Source: Jiangella alkaliphila
GTDB lineage: Bacteria; Actinomycetota; Actinomycetes; Jiangellales; Jiangellaceae
Direction: 5' to 3'
Assembly: GCF_900105925.1 (NCBI RefSeq)
Contig: NZ_LT629791.1
Span: forward strand, 1,860,001-1,924,000
DNA: 64,000 nt
The notes beneath the pieces are model-generated. The model had not been told where the DNA came from. It was given only the letters and a program-made list of their open reading frames with translations, and did not search any database. Made by a program: the position numbers and the translations under genes. Positions 16,061 through 25,145 of this stretch are shown here, piece after piece. Each line of letters begins with the position of its first letter. The stretch's first letter is position 1.

Positions 16061-19000
16061 TCACGTGCAGGTGAGGCGGGCGCCGGCCCAGTCGGCGTGG
16101 TCGCCGCTGACGCCGTCGGCGGCGCCGTCGACGACGAGGTCGAGGTAGTTGACGCCGCCTACGTCGAGGTCGAGGGAGACCGGGTCGGAGAGTCCGGTGA
16201 GCACGTCGGACCGGTACAGCGAGGCGCCGTCGCCGACGACGGAGAAGCGGACCGAGCCGTAGTCGGGGATCTCGTCGTCGACGCCGAGGACGGCGGTGAG
16301 CCGAGTGCACGCTTCGCCCAGGTAGTACGACACCCGGGACTCGGCGTGGACGCCGAGGCCCTTCTCGTGCGTCACGCCGCCGACGCGGAGTGCGGCACCG
16401 TCGCCGGCGGCGTCCTCGCCGTTGCTGGTGTCGCGTTCGACCGGGCCCCAGCCGTTGGCCGCCGAGAGCCAGTCGAGGTCACTCACCCACGGCGACCCCG
16501 TCGGCGGCGCCGGCAGTGAGCGCGACGTGAAGGCGGCGGCGAACAAGGTGATCTCCGGCCGGTCCGGCAGCCGCACCGACACGACCTCCTTGCCCGGCAG
16601 CAGCCGCAGCTCGTTGTGGAACACGCGGTACGCCGTGCCGTGGTTGGCCGGGCCGGCCTGGGTGTTGCGGTAGTTCGTCGTGACGGCGATGGTCGACCCG
16701 CCGGCGTCGGGCGGCAGACAGCACCAGTTGGGCAGCCGCAGGCTCTGCCGGTCGACGGTCCCGTCGGCGTAGCGGATCTCGAACTCGCCGTCGACCTGCC
16801 CGGCCTCCGCGCCGAGCACGGCGAGGTGGGTGCCCTGCCCGCGCAGCGCGACGGTCTGCCCGGCGGTGCGCAGCCCGTTCGGCGTCCCCGGTGCCGCGGA
16901 CGGCCAGGTGAAGTCGACGCCGCGGCTGGTCACCGTCGAGCCGGGGGTGACGCCGGCGGCCGCCAGCGCCTGCGCGGAGTACGAGTTGCCGCCGCGGTCG
17001 AAGTCGCCGGCCGCGGTGGCGGTGTCGTCGGTGACGGCGACGACGTTGAACGCCTCGGCCAGCGATCCGTACGGGACGGTGACGGTGGCGCCTGCGGTCG
17101 CCTCGTACCCCGACCACGACGTCACCGCGGTGAGCGTCGACCGGCCGGCCGCACCCGACGGCGGCGGCGTCACCTGCACGACGCGCGTGGCCGTCTCGCC
17201 GGGCCGGACCACGCCGACCGCCACAGACCCAGCCGTCCAGCCGGACGGGACGTCGACGGTCAGCGTCGCCCGGGGGATAGCCCGGCCGGTGCCGTTGGTG
17301 AACGACACCGTCACGTCGGACGGTGTGCCCGGCAGCACCTCCGCGGGCGCGTCCACGGACACCGTCCCCGCCGCCTCGGCAGGGTGCGCGCCGCCGACGG
17401 AGCTGGTGCCGGCCAGCCGCACGGTCAGCGCCGTGTCGGATCCGACCGCCGCCGTCTTCACCCGCACGACGGACCCGTCGAAGAACCAGCCGACAGGCGC
17501 GGCCCCGTACTCCGCCGCCGACGACAGCGCGGGCACCGAGGCGCCGCCCGCCGTCACCGACCGCGGCGCCGTCCCGGTGTGCGCGGTGATCTCGTACGGC
17601 CGCGCCGCCGCCATCCCGTCATACGACCCGGACCGCTCGCCGACCCGCACCACGACGTCGCCCCGCCCACCGGCCGGCGCGTCGACGGTGAACGACTGGG
17701 TCGACGACGCACCCGCCGCGTACTCCCGCGTCACCCCGTCGTCCTCGTACAGCTCGAACGACCCGGGACCCCACGGGTAGACGTCCAGAGTGAGTCGGTC
17801 GTCCGGCGCGACGTCGGCGTGGTTGTTCACGCCCGCCGGCCACATCGGCACCACCGACCCGGCCTTGACGAACAGCGGCAGCCGGTCCAGCGGCGCCGCG
17901 TAGCCGTCCACCGTCGCCGGCCCGGTGTAGAGCCGCCCGGTCCAGTAGTCGACCCAGGTGCCCTCCGGCAGGTAGATACCGTCGCGCACCTCGCCGTCGG
18001 TGAACACCGGCGCGACCAGGAACTCGCGGCCGGCGAGGAACTCGTGCGCCGTCGTGTCGTCCCAGGTGTTCGGGTCGTCCGGGTACTCCAGGATGAGCGA
18101 CCGCGCCACCGGGGCGCCACTGCGGTGCGCCTCGGCGGCGTAGCTGTAGAAGTAGGGGAGCAGCCGCTCGCGCAGCTTCAGGTACTCGCGGTTGATCGAC
18201 GTGTACGGCTCGCCGCGCGTCCACGGCTGCTTGTCGAACCCGGCCCAGCCGCTCATCGTCATGAGGACCGGCGTGAACACCTTCCACTGCAGGTCGCGGA
18301 CGTAGGACTCGGCGCTGCCGCCGAAGATGCCGTCGATGTCGCCGGCGGTGAACGCCAGCCCGGAGTTACCGGACCCGTGGATCGCGGGGATCTGCCAGCG
18401 GATCGCGTCGAGCGTGCCGGAGTGGTCGCCGGTCCACTGGACGCCGCAGCGCTGCGACCCCGCCCACCCCTCGACCATCCAGACGTAGCCGCGGGCGTCG
18501 CTGTTGTCCTCGATGCCGGCGTCGGCGTCCTCGCAGGCCGTGAGCGCGTGCCGGTATCCGGCGCCGACCCAGGCGACGTCGAGCTTGCGGACCCGGACCC
18601 CGGCGGTGCCGACCTCGTACTCCTGCTCGGTGAGGTCGCGCTCGGTCCACAGCCCCAGCTCGATGTCGTGGGCGCGCAGCCCGTCGCCGGTCTCCTCCAG
18701 GTCGACGTACTCGCAGCCGTAGCCGTCGTTGACCAGCATCCAGCCGCGCGGCATGTCGTGCTGCTCGTACCCCTCGGCGACGCGGACCGCGTCGGGCGTC
18801 ACCAGCTTCCCCGGCTTGGGGTCGCCGGAGTACGTCGGGCCGCTGGTGTTGTAGCAGTCGGCGTCGCCCAGCTCGAGGCCGTAGATCGGCGGCAGCAGCG
18901 GCCGCCCGGTCAGCTCGGTGTAGCCGTCCAGCGCGCGGTAGGCGTCGCCGAGCACGTAGTAGGCGTCGAACCGCTCCTCGGTGTGCGTCGACCGCACGGG

Positions 19001-19690
19001 CTCGCCGAACGCATAGCTGCCCGGCGCGAACGTGTTGCGCAGCACCCCGTACCCGGCCGTGCTGAGGTACCAGGGGACGGCGTTCGGGTAGCCACCGTCG
19101 TCCCAGTCGAAGTTCCGCTCGATCCGGACGGTCTGGTCGCGGTGCGAGAACCGGCCGTTCTGCATACCGCCGCCGAGGAACTGCTCGGTCGCGCCGCGGC
19201 CCAGCGTCTGCGTGGTCGCGCCGCTCTCCCACGACAGCGGCGCGGTCTCGGCGAACAGAGTCTGGCCGTCCGGCGTCGCGGCGGAGATCAGGATCGGGTC
19301 CTTGCCGACGGTGACGACGGCGCCGTCCGTCCGCAGCTCCCAGGCGGCCCCGGTCTCGACGACCTCAGGCGTCGGCCCGGCGCCGTCGTCGCCGACGACG
19401 ATCCGCGCGTCGGGCGCCGCCGGGTCGGACGGCGGCGTGCCGGCCGGATCGGTGAACCCGCCGTCCGGCGCCAGCTCGACCCGGAACACGTCGTCGTCGA
19501 GGAAGGTGATGCGCAGCCGTGCGTCGCCCGAGGCGAACGTCGTGGCCGCGCCGTCGGACGTCACGTCGTCGACGGCGCCGAGCTGCTCGGGTGCGGCCGT
19601 CGCGGCCGGGGCGACGCCCACCAGCGTCGCGGCGACGAGTGCGGCCGCCCCGATGGCGGCGGACAGGGAGAGGCGAGTGTCGGGGGCCAC
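16061..19690 (-). CDS. Secreted multidomain GH31 glycosidase, possible alpha-N-acetylgalactosaminidase
   Basis: 1209 residues from a GTG at 19690 preceded by AGGAG. Signal peptide ends near residue 32 (APAATAA). The GH31 catalytic part (about residues 40-750) has the nucleophile region KLDVAWVG (Asp371) and the acid/base region WTGDHSGTLDAI (Asp422), followed by a C-terminal beta-sandwich. Then come a NEW3-like domain (about 800-890) and a C-terminal NPCBM-like domain (about 1060-1209) with LDWLSAANGWGPVERD and THEKGLGVHAESRVSYYLG. GH31 includes alpha-glucosidases, alpha-xylosidases and, in subfamily 18, alpha-GalNAcases; the neighbouring hexosaminidases favour the last. Subfamily assignment is inference. 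Confidence 0.87.
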   Translation of the reverse strand: MAPDTRLSLSAAIGAAALVAATLVGVAPAATAAPEQLGAVDDVTSDGAATTFASGDARLRITFLDDDVFRVELAPDGGFTDPAGTPPSDPAAPDARIVVGDDGAGPTPEVVETGAAWELRTDGAVVTVGKDPILISAATPDGQTLFAETAPLSWESGATTQTLGRGATEQFLGGGMQNGRFSHRDQTVRIERNFDWDDGGYPNAVPWYLSTAGYGVLRNTFAPGSYAFGEPVRSTHTEERFDAYYVLGDAYRALDGYTELTGRPLLPPIYGLELGDADCYNTSGPTYSGDPKPGKLVTPDAVRVAEGYEQHDMPRGWMLVNDGYGCEYVDLEETGDGLRAHDIELGLWTERDLTEQEYEVGTAGVRVRKLDVAWVGAGYRHALTACEDADAGIEDNSDARGYVWMVEGWAGSQRCGVQWTGDHSGTLDAIRWQIPAIHGSGNSGLAFTAGDIDGIFGGSAESYVRDLQWKVFTPVLMTMSGWAGFDKQPWTRGEPYTSINREYLKLRERLLPYFYSYAAEAHRSGAPVARSLILEYPDDPNTWDDTTAHEFLAGREFLVAPVFTDGEVRDGIYLPEGTWVDYWTGRLYTGPATVDGYAAPLDRLPLFVKAGSVVPMWPAGVNNHADVAPDDRLTLDVYPWGPGSFELYEDDGVTREYAAGASSTQSFTVDAPAGGRGDVVVRVGERSGSYDGMAAARPYEITAHTGTAPRSVTAGGASVPALSSAAEYGAAPVGWFFDGSVVRVKTAAVGSDTALTVRLAGTSSVGGAHPAEAAGTVSVDAPAEVLPGTPSDVTVSFTNGTGRAIPRATLTVDVPSGWTAGSVAVGVVRPGETATRVVQVTPPPSGAAGRSTLTAVTSWSGYEATAGATVTVPYGSLAEAFNVVAVTDDTATAAGDFDRGGNSYSAQALAAAGVTPGSTVTSRGVDFTWPSAAPGTPNGLRTAGQTVALRGQGTHLAVLGAEAGQVDGEFEIRYADGTVDRQSLRLPNWCCLPPDAGGSTIAVTTNYRNTQAGPANHGTAYRVFHNELRLLPGKEVVSVRLPDRPEITLFAAAFTSRSLPAPPTGSPWVSDLDWLSAANGWGPVERDTSNGEDAAGDGAALRVGGVTHEKGLGVHAESRVSYYLGEACTRLTAVLGVDDEIPDYGSVRFSVVGDGASLYRSDVLTGLSDPVSLDLDVGGVNYLDLVVDGAADGVSGDHADWAGARLTCT

Positions 19691-19702
19691 GGCTACTCCT
19701 GC

Positions 19703-19784
19703 TCGATATGGCTCGAATTGAGCGAAAGTCGTTCAGGTTTAAGCAACGTGGGACGACAATGGCGTGCCGGATTCGTACTGTCAA
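19703..19784 (-). promoter_or_regulatory. Promoter and operator of the GH31 gene
   Basis: On the minus strand TTGACA (19784-19779), 17 bp, then CATTGT (19761-19756) form a plausible promoter. Downstream, 19703-19724 (plus-strand start TCGATATGGCTCG, end AATTGAGCG) is the reverse complement of an element nearly identical to that overlapping the GH20 transcription start. A repressor here would act as a roadblock in the leader. Confidence 0.5.
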
Positions 19785-19807
19785 TAGGGGTATGTGCCGG
19801 AGCCGGG

Positions 19808-22192
19808 TCAGGCCGCGTCGACGGGCGCGACGCCGCTGATGCGGTGGACGGCGAACGAGCGGACCTCGCCGCTGCGGTGGTCGAACGCCGACAGCCAGCC
19901 GCCGTCGATGCGGGCGGGGTCGACCAGGCGCTCGGTCGTGGCGCCGTGCTGGTCGACGTAGCCGATCCAGACCGTCGTGCCGGTCTCGAGCGCCTCGCGC
20001 AGGTCGGCCAGCGTCGTGGCGGCGGTGGTGCGGCCGAGGTGCCCGCGCGCGCCGTCGGCCGGCCGCTCCGCGCGCGAGCGGTCGCCGGCCCGCAGCGCCC
20101 GGACGGCGGCGCCGAGCAGCGTCTCCTCGGGCGCGGTGAGCTCCGCCAGGCCCGGCCGCGGCGCGAACCGCGTCGTCGACCGGCGTGGCTCGGAGTGGCC
20201 GATGACGATGGACCCGTCGGCGGCCTCGGGTACCGGGCTGAAGCCGAGCAGTCGCAGCCGCTCGACCAGCGTGTTCGCCGCGATCGACGATGCCAGGACG
20301 GTGGGCGCGAGCCGTCGCAGGCCCAGGCTGGACGAGCGCGGGTCGGCCATGATCGCGGCCAGCACGGCCTCGTCGTCGCAGCGGACGAACGCCGACGCGG
20401 CGCCGACCCGCAGCTGCCCGTGCGTGCGCGCGACGTCGTCGACGAGGTACGTCAGTGGCTGCGGCACCGGGGTGCGCGAGATGGTGGCCAGGAACGCGTG
20501 CACGTCGGCGGCGGTGCGGCCGGCGTCGAGCGCCCGGCGCAGCGAGCCGGCGGTGAACCGGTGCACCGACGCGCCGCCGCGGCTCTCGACGTCGGACAGC
20601 AGGCTCAGCTCGCGCTCGAGGTCGGCCCGCAGCGGACCCGGCGCGATCGCCGTCAGGTCGGCCTGCAGCAGCACGTGGTCCAGCGGCTGCGGCAAGCTGG
20701 AGCGCACGGCGTCGGCCGCCGCCGTCACGGCCCGCTCGCCGCTGCGACCCTCGAGGAACGGCCGGGCGAACGACGCCAGCGCGCCCATGCCGGTGAGCCC
20801 GAGCTGCTCGGCCTCGCGCAGCGTCCAGCGGACGAGGTCGTCGCGGAACCGGCCGGCCCGGCGCGGCCGCCGCCACTGCAGCGCAGCCAGTACGCCGACG
20901 AGGTCGGGCGCCCAGCCGGCGGGCAGCCCGGCGAGCTCCTCCAGCGCCAGCCGGCGCACCTCGGGCGCGGCGGGACGTTCGAGGTCGCGGCCGAGCGGCG
21001 GGATCGGGCGGTCCTTCTCGTCGCGCGACCCGGCCAGCCCGGCGACCCGGCTGGTGGTGAGCCACGCCTGCGCGAGGACGGCCCAGCGGCGGGACGGGTC
21101 CTCGCGCCGCCAGGCGTCGAACTCAGGCGTCGGCAGCCACACCTCGTCGGCGTTGCCGACGGCCAGCAGCCCGGCGGCGTAGGCGGCCTCGGCGATCAGC
21201 GCCGCGCCGGCCTCGTCGGTGTCGAGCAGGTCTGGCAGCCGGCGCAGGTCGCGCACGCCGAGCCCGCCGGTGCGCAGGACCGGCGGTGGCTCGGCCGCCC
21301 AGGTGTCGAGCAGCAACTCGACCTTGCGGGTGAGGTCGAACGCCCCGGCGCCGGCCGTGCGGTCGACGGTGTCGGGCGCGCGCTCGGTGACCGGCGGCGT
21401 CGGAGGGGCCGGCTGAGGTTCGGTGTGCACGCGGCCGCCGCGCAACTGCAGCGCGACCTCGCGCGGCAGCACCACCGTCGTCGAGTCGACCGGCACCAGC
21501 AGCCCCACCGCCAGCAGCAGGTCGATCGGCGTCCGTGCCGTCTCGCGATGCACCTCGCGCAGGGCGTCGTCGATGCGGCCGGTCGGCGGGCCGGGGGTCA
21601 GCGCCGCGAGCGCCGAGCGGGCGTCGTCGGTGAGCTCGTCCAGCAGCGCCGTCAGGGACGACGGATCGGTCAGCACCGCCGCGACCACGTCGACGTTGCC
21701 GGCGTGGTCGGCGGCCGGGGTGAGCCCGAGACCGGCCATGATCGACGCCAGCCGCGACGGCGACAGCGCGAGCAGCGCCTGCCTGGCGGGCGGGCCGAGG
21801 CCGGCCGGATGCGGCCCGACGATCTCGTGCACGATGCGCGGCAGCCGCAGGTCGTCGTCGGGACCCCAGACCAGCGCCTGCGTCCGCAGCGTCCCCAGCG
21901 CGTCGTCGACCACGGCGGCCCGGGCACCGAGCGCTGCCCGTAGGCCGGCCGGGCTCACGGGTGCCGGTAGGATGATCAACGCGTCGACGACCTGCAGCGT
22001 GAACCGGTCCAGCCGGTCCAGCGCCCGCACGGCCGACGCCCGGGTGGTCGCCCGGGAGGCCAGCTGCGAGACGTCGGCGGGCACCGGGACCAGCAGGTCG
22101 GGCCGGGCGCGCAGCAGCGCCGCCAGCTCGTCGTCGGCGCGGGCGCGCAAGTCGTCGGCAAGACTGCGCGGAGCCGAGTCGTTCCCGGTCAT
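19808..22192 (-). CDS. Helicase-associated domain protein (Helicase_C_3 / WYL-like C-terminus)
   Basis: 794-residue cytosolic protein. The N-terminal half is rich in short helices typical of the actinobacterial helicase-associated family (RSLADDLRARADDELAALL, DLLVPVPADVSQLASR, RFTLQVVDALIILP). The C-terminus (WIGYVDQHGATTERLVDP, WLSAFDHRSGEVRSFAVHRI) resembles a WYL ligand-binding domain. No ATPase motifs are seen, so it is not itself a helicase. Homologues commonly neighbour an XPB-type DNA repair helicase gene in actinomycetes (recalled, not checked). ATG 22192 is the first start; TACCGT 7 bases upstream could make the mRNA leaderless. Confidence 0.85.
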   Translation of the reverse strand: MTGNDSAPRSLADDLRARADDELAALLRARPDLLVPVPADVSQLASRATTRASAVRALDRLDRFTLQVVDALIILPAPVSPAGLRAALGARAAVVDDALGTLRTQALVWGPDDDLRLPRIVHEIVGPHPAGLGPPARQALLALSPSRLASIMAGLGLTPAADHAGNVDVVAAVLTDPSSLTALLDELTDDARSALAALTPGPPTGRIDDALREVHRETARTPIDLLLAVGLLVPVDSTTVVLPREVALQLRGGRVHTEPQPAPPTPPVTERAPDTVDRTAGAGAFDLTRKVELLLDTWAAEPPPVLRTGGLGVRDLRRLPDLLDTDEAGAALIAEAAYAAGLLAVGNADEVWLPTPEFDAWRREDPSRRWAVLAQAWLTTSRVAGLAGSRDEKDRPIPPLGRDLERPAAPEVRRLALEELAGLPAGWAPDLVGVLAALQWRRPRRAGRFRDDLVRWTLREAEQLGLTGMGALASFARPFLEGRSGERAVTAAADAVRSSLPQPLDHVLLQADLTAIAPGPLRADLERELSLLSDVESRGGASVHRFTAGSLRRALDAGRTAADVHAFLATISRTPVPQPLTYLVDDVARTHGQLRVGAASAFVRCDDEAVLAAIMADPRSSSLGLRRLAPTVLASSIAANTLVERLRLLGFSPVPEAADGSIVIGHSEPRRSTTRFAPRPGLAELTAPEETLLGAAVRALRAGDRSRAERPADGARGHLGRTTAATTLADLREALETGTTVWIGYVDQHGATTERLVDPARIDGGWLSAFDHRSGEVRSFAVHRISGVAPVDAA

Positions 22193-22230
22193 CCGCTCTA
22201 CGGTACGGCGTGCATCTGGCGTGCTGCGAA

Positions 22231-22371
22231 TCAGAGCTTGCGCAGTCTCTCCAGGAGTTCGGCGCTGCGCTCGGCGGCTTCGACCCGGGCTTCGATGTCG
22301 GCCGCCTTCAGCTCCGCGGTGATGTCGGGATCTACGGGAACCTCGAGGGGCTTGCGTCGTTCGACAGTCAC
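22231..22371 (-). CDS. Small charged conserved-looking protein, 46 residues
   Basis: A GTG at 22371 opens VTVERRKPLEVPVDPDIT, followed by a strongly charged alternating helix (AELKAADIEARVEAAERSAE). The composition (heptad-like Ala/Glu/Leu pattern) suggests a single amphipathic helix or coiled coil. It lies 38 bp before the helicase-associated gene on the same strand. No good ribosome-binding site is visible and the frame is open further upstream, so the start is uncertain. Function unknown. Confidence 0.42.
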   Translation of the reverse strand: MTVERRKPLEVPVDPDITAELKAADIEARVEAAERSAELLERLRKL

Positions 22372-22486
22372 ATGCGCGACATTACCGGCCGGCCCGAAAC
22401 CGCCCAACCCCCCATCCCATCGTTCGGGTCGGTGTTCCGCTTTGCCGCGTTGTGTCCGATCCTCGGGTCGGCCAAGATGCATTGCC

Positions 22487-23770
22487 ATGACCCAGCTCGA
22501 CCCTCGGCAGGCGCGGACGCGATACCTCATCCTGCTCGCGCTGCGCTGGCTGCCGTCCGGCATGCTGCTCCCGGTCCTGACGCTGCTGCCGCTGGAGCGC
22601 GGGCTCACCCTCTCCGAGCTCGGGCTCGCCGCCGCTGCCCAAGGCCTCGTGGTGTTCCTGCTCGAGCTGCCCACCGGTGGACTGTCCGACGCCCTCGGCC
22701 GCCGCCCGGTGCTGGTGGCGTCCGGCCTGGTCAGCCTGGCCGGGTTGGGGTTGATCTTCGTGGCTGACTCCTTTGCGGTGTTCGCCCTCGCGTTCGCGGT
22801 GCAGGGGCTGTATCGAGCGCTCGACAGCGGCCCGCTCGAGTCCTGGTACGTCGACACCGTCCAGACGATCGACCCCGATGCGGACCTCTCCGAGGGCCTC
22901 TCACGCGGCGGCACGGCCGCCGGGGTGGCGATGGGCGGTGGCGCGCTGCTGGCGGGCGGGCTGGTCGCGCTCGGGCCGATCGGCTCGGTCGAGGCGCTGG
23001 CGGTGCCCGTACTGGTGGCCGCGGCGTTCCGGATCGTGTCGGTGCTCGCGACGATCAAGCTGCTGGCGGAGCCGGGTCAAGCGACGGGTTGGCGAGCGTC
23101 GCTCACCGCCGCGCGGGAGGTGCCGGGCGTCATCACCGGGAGCCTGCGGCTGCTGCGGGGGTCGCGGATCCTCCAGGCGCTGGTGTGCATCGAGCTGTGC
23201 TGGGGCATCGGCGCCATCGCCTACGAGTCGCTGACGCCGATCCGGATGGCCGAGGTGCTCGACGACGCCGACCGCGCCGGCGCCATCATGGGCCCTGCCG
23301 CCGCCGCGGCGTGGCTGGCGTCGGCGGGTGGCGCGGCCCTGGCGCCGGTCATCTCGCGGCGCCTCGGCGTCGCGGCGACGGCGGCCACGGCGCGCTTGGC
23401 GCAGGCCGTCTTCATCGCGACCATGACCCTGTTCGCGGGGCCCGCCGGGTTGCTGGTGGCCTTCCTGGCCTGCTACTTGGCCGACGGCGCATCGAGCCCC
23501 ATGCACATGACGCTGCTGCACAAGGAGGTGACCGGCGCGCACCGGACCACGATGGTGTCGCTGAGCTCGATGGTCTTCCAGCCGGCTGCGGCGATCGGGA
23601 TGCTGGTGCTGACGAACGTCGCGGAGTCGGCGTCGGTCACGGCCGCCATGGTCGTCGGCGCGGTGGTCATCGCGCTGGCCGTGCCGCTGTACCTGCCCGC
23701 GTACCGGGCGGAGAAACGGGCCGAGCCGGCCGCCGACCCCGGAGGGCCGGCGACCGGCTCGGTCGGGTAA
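22487..23770 (+). CDS. MFS transporter
   Basis: 427 residues from ATG 22487, about 12 hydrophobic segments. The loop 2-3 signature reads PTGGLSDALGRRPVL, matching motif A (GxxxDxxGRR) of drug-proton antiporters. Helices at either end (YLILLALRWLPSGMLLPVLT; MVVGAVVIALAVPLYLPAY) are clear. An upstream reading back to 22238 is an extension through intergenic DNA. The gene stands alone and ends 5 bp from the convergent subtilase gene. Substrate cannot be read from sequence; drug or small-molecule export is the usual role. Confidence 0.88.
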   Translation: MTQLDPRQARTRYLILLALRWLPSGMLLPVLTLLPLERGLTLSELGLAAAAQGLVVFLLELPTGGLSDALGRRPVLVASGLVSLAGLGLIFVADSFAVFALAFAVQGLYRALDSGPLESWYVDTVQTIDPDADLSEGLSRGGTAAGVAMGGGALLAGGLVALGPIGSVEALAVPVLVAAAFRIVSVLATIKLLAEPGQATGWRASLTAAREVPGVITGSLRLLRGSRILQALVCIELCWGIGAIAYESLTPIRMAEVLDDADRAGAIMGPAAAAAWLASAGGAALAPVISRRLGVAATAATARLAQAVFIATMTLFAGPAGLLVAFLACYLADGASSPMHMTLLHKEVTGAHRTTMVSLSSMVFQPAAAIGMLVLTNVAESASVTAAMVVGAVVIALAVPLYLPAYRAEKRAEPAADPGGPATGSVG

Positions 23771-23775
23771 CCGGC

Positions 23776-25053
23776 TCAGTCGGCCAGCAGGCGCGGGCCG
23801 ACCCCGGCCAGTTCGCTGGCGGCCGCCTCGGCCAGGACGCGGTCACGCGCGGCCGGCGCGTCGATGCCGTCCTCGATCATCCGGCGGGCGATCAGGCCCG
23901 CGACCGCCGGCGTGGCGAACGACGTGCCGGACCAGACCGCGTGCCCGCCGGTGAACTCGGCCGTCACACCGCCGTGGTACTCGTAGGTGCCGTTCGGGAA
24001 CGGCACGGTGACGTCATCGCCGGGCGCGTAGACGTCGACCCAGTCGCCGTGGTTGGACCAGTCGGCACGGGCCGAGCCGTCCTCCGTCAGGCCGCCGACG
24101 CCGGTGACCCAGTCGAAGGCGGCCGGCCAGAACTTCTCGTCCGAGCTGTTGTTGCCGGCCGCAGCCACGACGACGGTGTCCGGGTGCGCCGCCAGCACCT
24201 CGTCGCGGAAGGCGGCGAACGCCACCGACGCGACGTGCTCGCGGGTGTACATGCCGGCCTGCAGGCTGACGACGTCTGCCCCGGACTCGACCGCCGAGGT
24301 CAGCGCGCCGACCACCGTCACTTCGTCGACCGCGCCGCCGACCAGGCAGCTGTCGACGTGCACCGCCGTCGACTCGGCGCCGGAGACGGCCAGCAGGCAG
24401 GCCGCTGCCGCGGTGCCGTGGCCACCGTAGGGCTCGATGCGGTCGGTGCCGTCGGCGTACACCTGCGCGTCGGCCCGCGAGTCACCGCTGACGGCGCTGA
24501 ACCGGGCGTAGCCGGCCTCGTCGGCGAGGACGTGGACGAATCCGGTGTCCACGACCGCAACGCCGACCCGCCGGTCACCGACCGGCTCGGGCAGGTCCCG
24601 GACCGGCCCGTCGGACGGCACCGGCTCGGTGGCCGGGCACATCGCCGAATGCACCTGCGAGTCGAGCACGTGGTTCGGCGTGACCAGGTCGTCGCGTCCG
24701 AGAGCGGCGGCAAGCGCCTCGGCGAGGTCGGCCGCGTCGCGGTCACCGACCTCGAGGACGCGGAGGTTCGCAGGCCCGGCCGTGACCTCCGGTCGCGGCT
24801 GGCCGATCGCGTCGAACGCGTCCAGCGCCGCAACGAGGTCGGCGGCGCGGCAGATCAGCTGGCCCTGCCGGTACAGGTACTCCACGCCGACCCCCGACTC
24901 GTGCCAGCGCACCCCCAGCTCGAATCCGTCCGGCCGGCGGGCGATATTGCGGTGCAGCCGCTGGACCTCTTCCATCAGCCGGTGGTTCTGGTCGAACATC
25001 GCGTCCGGCGACGCGGTGCCGGACGGGGTCGTGGTCGGGGAGGGATGCGCCAT
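23776..25053 (-). CDS. Cytosolic subtilisin-like (S8) protease, paralogue A
   Basis: 425-residue serine protease with an intact catalytic set: Asp169 (VAVVDTGF), His212 (GGHGTAAA), oxyanion Asn301 (AAAGNNSS) and Ser378 (GTSFATPAVAGL). There is no signal peptide or propeptide of the secreted type; instead residues 1-150 form a conserved extra domain (EYLYRQGQLICR, PNHVLDSQVH, MCPATEPVPS) shared with paralogue B. ATG 25053 follows CAGGAG. It is the second gene of a two-protease operon that is divergent from a TPR-CHAT caspase-like gene. Role is unknown; a regulated intracellular protease acting with the CHAT protein is the best inference. Confidence 0.88.
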   Translation of the reverse strand: MAHPSPTTTPSGTASPDAMFDQNHRLMEEVQRLHRNIARRPDGFELGVRWHESGVGVEYLYRQGQLICRAADLVAALDAFDAIGQPRPEVTAGPANLRVLEVGDRDAADLAEALAAALGRDDLVTPNHVLDSQVHSAMCPATEPVPSDGPVRDLPEPVGDRRVGVAVVDTGFVHVLADEAGYARFSAVSGDSRADAQVYADGTDRIEPYGGHGTAAAACLLAVSGAESTAVHVDSCLVGGAVDEVTVVGALTSAVESGADVVSLQAGMYTREHVASVAFAAFRDEVLAAHPDTVVVAAAGNNSSDEKFWPAAFDWVTGVGGLTEDGSARADWSNHGDWVDVYAPGDDVTVPFPNGTYEYHGGVTAEFTGGHAVWSGTSFATPAVAGLIARRMIEDGIDAPAARDRVLAEAAASELAGVGPRLLAD

Positions 25054-25145
25054 GGTGACTCCTGCGGGTCAGGTGGCGGAGATGGATTCTGGCAACGTAC
25101 CCCCGCCACCCTGACCGTTCAAGACCCATATGCCCCGATATCGAC

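Noticed and set aside
16616..21943. Very long open frame (about 1775 codons) on the plus strand across the GH31 and helicase-associated genes
   Set aside because: It is the antisense shadow of two clear minus-strand genes. Composition is Arg/Gly/Val-rich without domains, as expected from high-GC third positions.
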